Positions 62,195 through 64,000 of a DNA stretch of 64,000 nt are shown here, piece after piece. The DNA is taken from positions 49,921-113,920 of the forward strand of contig NTHE01000022.1 in NCBI GenBank assembly GCA_002551355.1, read 5' to 3'. Under the pieces are notes generated by a model that did not search any database, had not been told where the DNA came from, and saw nothing but the letters and a program-made list of their open reading frames with translations. Numbering within the stretch: the stretch's first letter is position 1; each line of letters opens with the position of its first letter. The position numbers and the translations under genes were made by a program. Source of the stretch: Streptomyces sp. man185. Lineage in GTDB: Bacteria; Actinomycetota; Actinomycetes; Streptomycetales; Streptomycetaceae.

Positions 62195-64000
62195 GACTTG
62201 CCCCCCGATCGCGTGCCCGCCGCCGCCGGAGCCTTGGCGCCCCCCGCGGAACCGCCGGCCGGTTTCCCGCCCCCGGTCGGAGTCTCGAAAGACTCCAACG
62301 CTTCGAGTACGTCCTGGACACGGGAGATCTCCGCATTGATGTCCTCGCGCCTGCGCACCAGGACGTCCAGCTCGCGTTTGCCCTCGTCGACCATCTGCTT
62401 CGCCTCGGCCTCGGCATCCGCGCGCAGCTTCTCCGCCTCGCGGATCAGCCCGGCCTTCTTGGTCTCGGCCTCCTTCAGCAGCGACTCGGCCCGTTTCACC
62501 GCGGCGATACGGACCTTGCTCGCCTCCGAATTGGCCTCCGCCATCAGCTCCTTGGCCTTCGCCTCGGCCTCGTCGCGCTGCTCGGTCGCCGCCTTCATGA
62601 GGTTGTCGACGCGCTCGCCGGCGGTCTTCATCTGCTCGGACGTCTCCCGGCGGGCCCGCTCGTGCAGCTCCTCGATCTCGCTCTCCAGCCGGGCCCGCAG
62701 CTCCTCGGCCCGCTCCCGGATCTGCGTCGCGTCACGCCGGGCGCCGACCAGCAGTTCGTCCGCGTCGGTCCGGGCGCGCTCCACCAGGGTGTTGCCCTCG
62801 ACGGTCGCCTCCGAGGTGATGCGCGCGGCCTCCTTGCGGGCCGCGCCGACCATCGTGTCGGACTGCCCCTCGGCCTCGGTGGCCGTACGCAGCGCCTCTT
62901 CCCGCGCCTTGTTGATGAGCTGGTCCGCCTGCTCGGCCGCGTCCGCCCGGCGCTTGGCCGCCGCCTCGCGCGCCTCGTCCAGCACCCGGTCCGCCTCCTG
63001 GCGGGCCCCCGAGCGCAGCTCCTCCGCCGCCGACTCCGCCTCGTTGCGCAGCCGTTCGGCCTCCTCGTGGGCGCGCGCCGCGTGCTCCTGCGCGGAACCG
63101 AGCCGCTCCGCCGCCTCGTTGCGCAGCCGCTCGGACTCGGCCGTCGCCTCGGCCAGCATCCGGTCCGCCTTCTCGGTGGACTCGGCCCGGCGGCGGTTGG
63201 CCTCCGCGGTGGCCTCGACGACGAGCTGCTCGGAGGCCTGGGCCGCCTCGGTGCGGATGCGTTCGCTCTCGGTGGTCGACTCGCCGATCAGCAGGTCCGA
63301 CTGGGCCGCCGCCTCCGAGCGGATCCGGTTGGCGTCCTGCCGGGCCTCGGCACGGGCGCGCGAGGCGTCCTGCTCCGCCGACGCCAGAGCGTCGGACGCC
63401 TCGGTGCGCATCCGCTGGCAGTACTCGCCCGTGTCCGCGCGCAGGCGCTCCGACTCCGTGATCGCCTCGGAGACCGTCCGCTCGGCCAGCGCCTTCGCGG
63501 CCTCGCTCTCCCCGTGCGCCTCCTGCCGGAGCCGGGCCGCCTCCTCGTTCGCCTCCTGGCGCAGCCGGACCGCGTCCTCCGAGGCCCGGTCCCGCTCCGC
63601 GTGCGCGTCGGCGCGGACCCGGTCCGCCTCCTCCTGTGCCTCGTTACGGGTGCGCTCAGCGACATGCTCCGCCGTCGAACGCAGCCCGGTGATCTCCTCC
63701 TCGGCCTGCTCGTGCAGACCCGCGACGGAGTCCCGTACCTGCTGGGCGGACTGCTCGGCCGCCGAGACCAGCTCGGTCGCCCGGGCGTCCGCCTCCTCGA
63801 CCAGCCGGTGCGCCTCGGCCTCCGCGTCCTCGACCCGCTTGCGGGCGGAGGCGAGCAGCTCCTCGCTCTGCTCGCGGGCCCGCTCGCGCTCCTGCTCCGC
63901 CTCGGTCCGGGCCGCGCCGAGGATCTCCTCGGCCTCCCGGCGGCGGCGCGTGGCCTCCTCCTGGGCGGCGGCCAGCGCCTCGGCGGCCTCGGCGGCGACC
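62182..64000 (-). CDS. scy: Polar-growth scaffold protein Scy, C-terminal part (gene leaves the window)
   Basis: The frame is open from the stop at 62182 to the window edge, giving about 605 residues of continuous coiled coil without a true start. The sequence is made of Glu/Ala/Arg/Leu-rich 11-residue-type repeats (AEATAESERLRNEAAERL and many variants). It ends in a short disordered Gly/Lys/Ala-rich tail (GGGKPAGGSAGGAK). S. coelicolor Scy is a protein of about 1,300 residues that organises the tip assembly with DivIVA and FilP. The ATG at 63411 inside the frame is internal. Confidence 0.95.
   Translation of the reverse strand, partial: VAAEAAEALAAAQEEATRRRREAEEILGAARTEAEQERERAREQSEELLASARKRVEDAEAEAHRLVEEADARATELVSAAEQSAQQVRDSVAGLHEQAEEEITGLRSTAEHVAERTRNEAQEEADRVRADAHAERDRASEDAVRLRQEANEEAARLRQEAHGESEAAKALAERTVSEAITESERLRADTGEYCQRMRTEASDALASAEQDASRARAEARQDANRIRSEAAAQSDLLIGESTTESERIRTEAAQASEQLVVEATAEANRRRAESTEKADRMLAEATAESERLRNEAAERLGSAQEHAARAHEEAERLRNEAESAAEELRSGARQEADRVLDEAREAAAKRRADAAEQADQLINKAREEALRTATEAEGQSDTMVGAARKEAARITSEATVEGNTLVERARTDADELLVGARRDATQIRERAEELRARLESEIEELHERARRETSEQMKTAGERVDNLMKAATEQRDEAEAKAKELMAEANSEASKVRIAAVKRAESLLKEAETKKAGLIREAEKLRADAEAEAKQMVDEGKRELDVLVRRREDINAEISRVQDVLEALESFETPTGGGKPAGGSAGGAKAPAAAGTRSGGKSSER

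Overview
The window is high-GC actinobacterial chromosomal DNA, almost certainly from a Streptomyces. The evidence is strong G/C third-position bias, many GTG/TTG starts, apparent leaderless genes, an ArgS-like gene next to lysA, a Rho with a long disordered insertion, a chiC-chiR-chiS locus, and adjacent genes for the filament proteins FilP and Scy. The gene order from lysA to scy matches what is known for S. coelicolor (about SCO5353 to SCO5397). Its core (argS-like, lysA, hom, thrC, thrB, rho, rpmE, prfA, prmC, tsaC, wecA, atpI-C, DUF2550) is the block also known in Mycobacterium tuberculosis. No insertion sequence, prophage, CRISPR array or rRNA operon was seen.

Layout. 1-3.4 kb: the start of an FtsW/RodA gene leaving the window, a secreted SH3 protein, and a lipoprotein gene coupled to an orphan histidine kinase. 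3.4-8.7 kb: a HEAT-repeat protein coupled to a small zinc-ribbon protein, then a divergent non-homologous end-joining pair (LigD polymerase domain and Ku with a repeated Lys-rich tail). 8.7-13.5 kb: a membrane protein of unknown role, a glyA gene behind a ZTP (pfl) riboswitch, small exported proteins, a very strong hairpin and tRNA-Arg(CCG). 13.7-20.7 kb: a stand-alone receiver domain, the ArgS-like protein NrtL that lacks the catalytic domain, and the lysine/threonine genes lysA, hom, thrC, thrB.

21-26.6 kb: rho, a secreted trypsin-like protease with VCBS/FG-GAP repeats, and an LCP cell-wall ligase. 26.6-33.4 kb: translation genes (rpmE behind a sigma-R promoter, prfA, prmC, tsaC), a phosphatase-like protein without its nucleophilic cysteine, a second divergent serine hydroxymethyltransferase, and wecA. 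33.6-42 kb: the complete F1Fo ATP synthase operon atpIBEFHAGDC plus a DUF2550 gene. 42-46 kb: chitinase chiC with its direct-repeat promoter and the two-component genes chiR and chiS.

46-54 kb: a membrane protein, a cobalamin adenosyltransferase, an ABC exporter divergent from a TetR regulator, 3-hydroxybutyryl-CoA dehydrogenase, and a STAS protein followed by a large membrane-anchored P-loop protein of unknown role. 54-61 kb: nucS (mismatch endonuclease), a conserved small gene, an LLM flavin oxidoreductase, a small Cys/His protein and two paralogous ABC ATPase/permease pairs. 61-64 kb: filP and the 3' part of scy, the coiled-coil proteins of hyphal tip growth.

Most of the window is conserved housekeeping. 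The points most worth a second look are the catalytic-residue losses (LMW-PTP Cys to Ser, Walker-A Lys to Arg, SHMT Tyr-Tyr to His-His), the argS relic next to tRNA-Arg and lysA, a five-codon ORF with an ideal RBS in the hom leader, and several long perfect hairpins.
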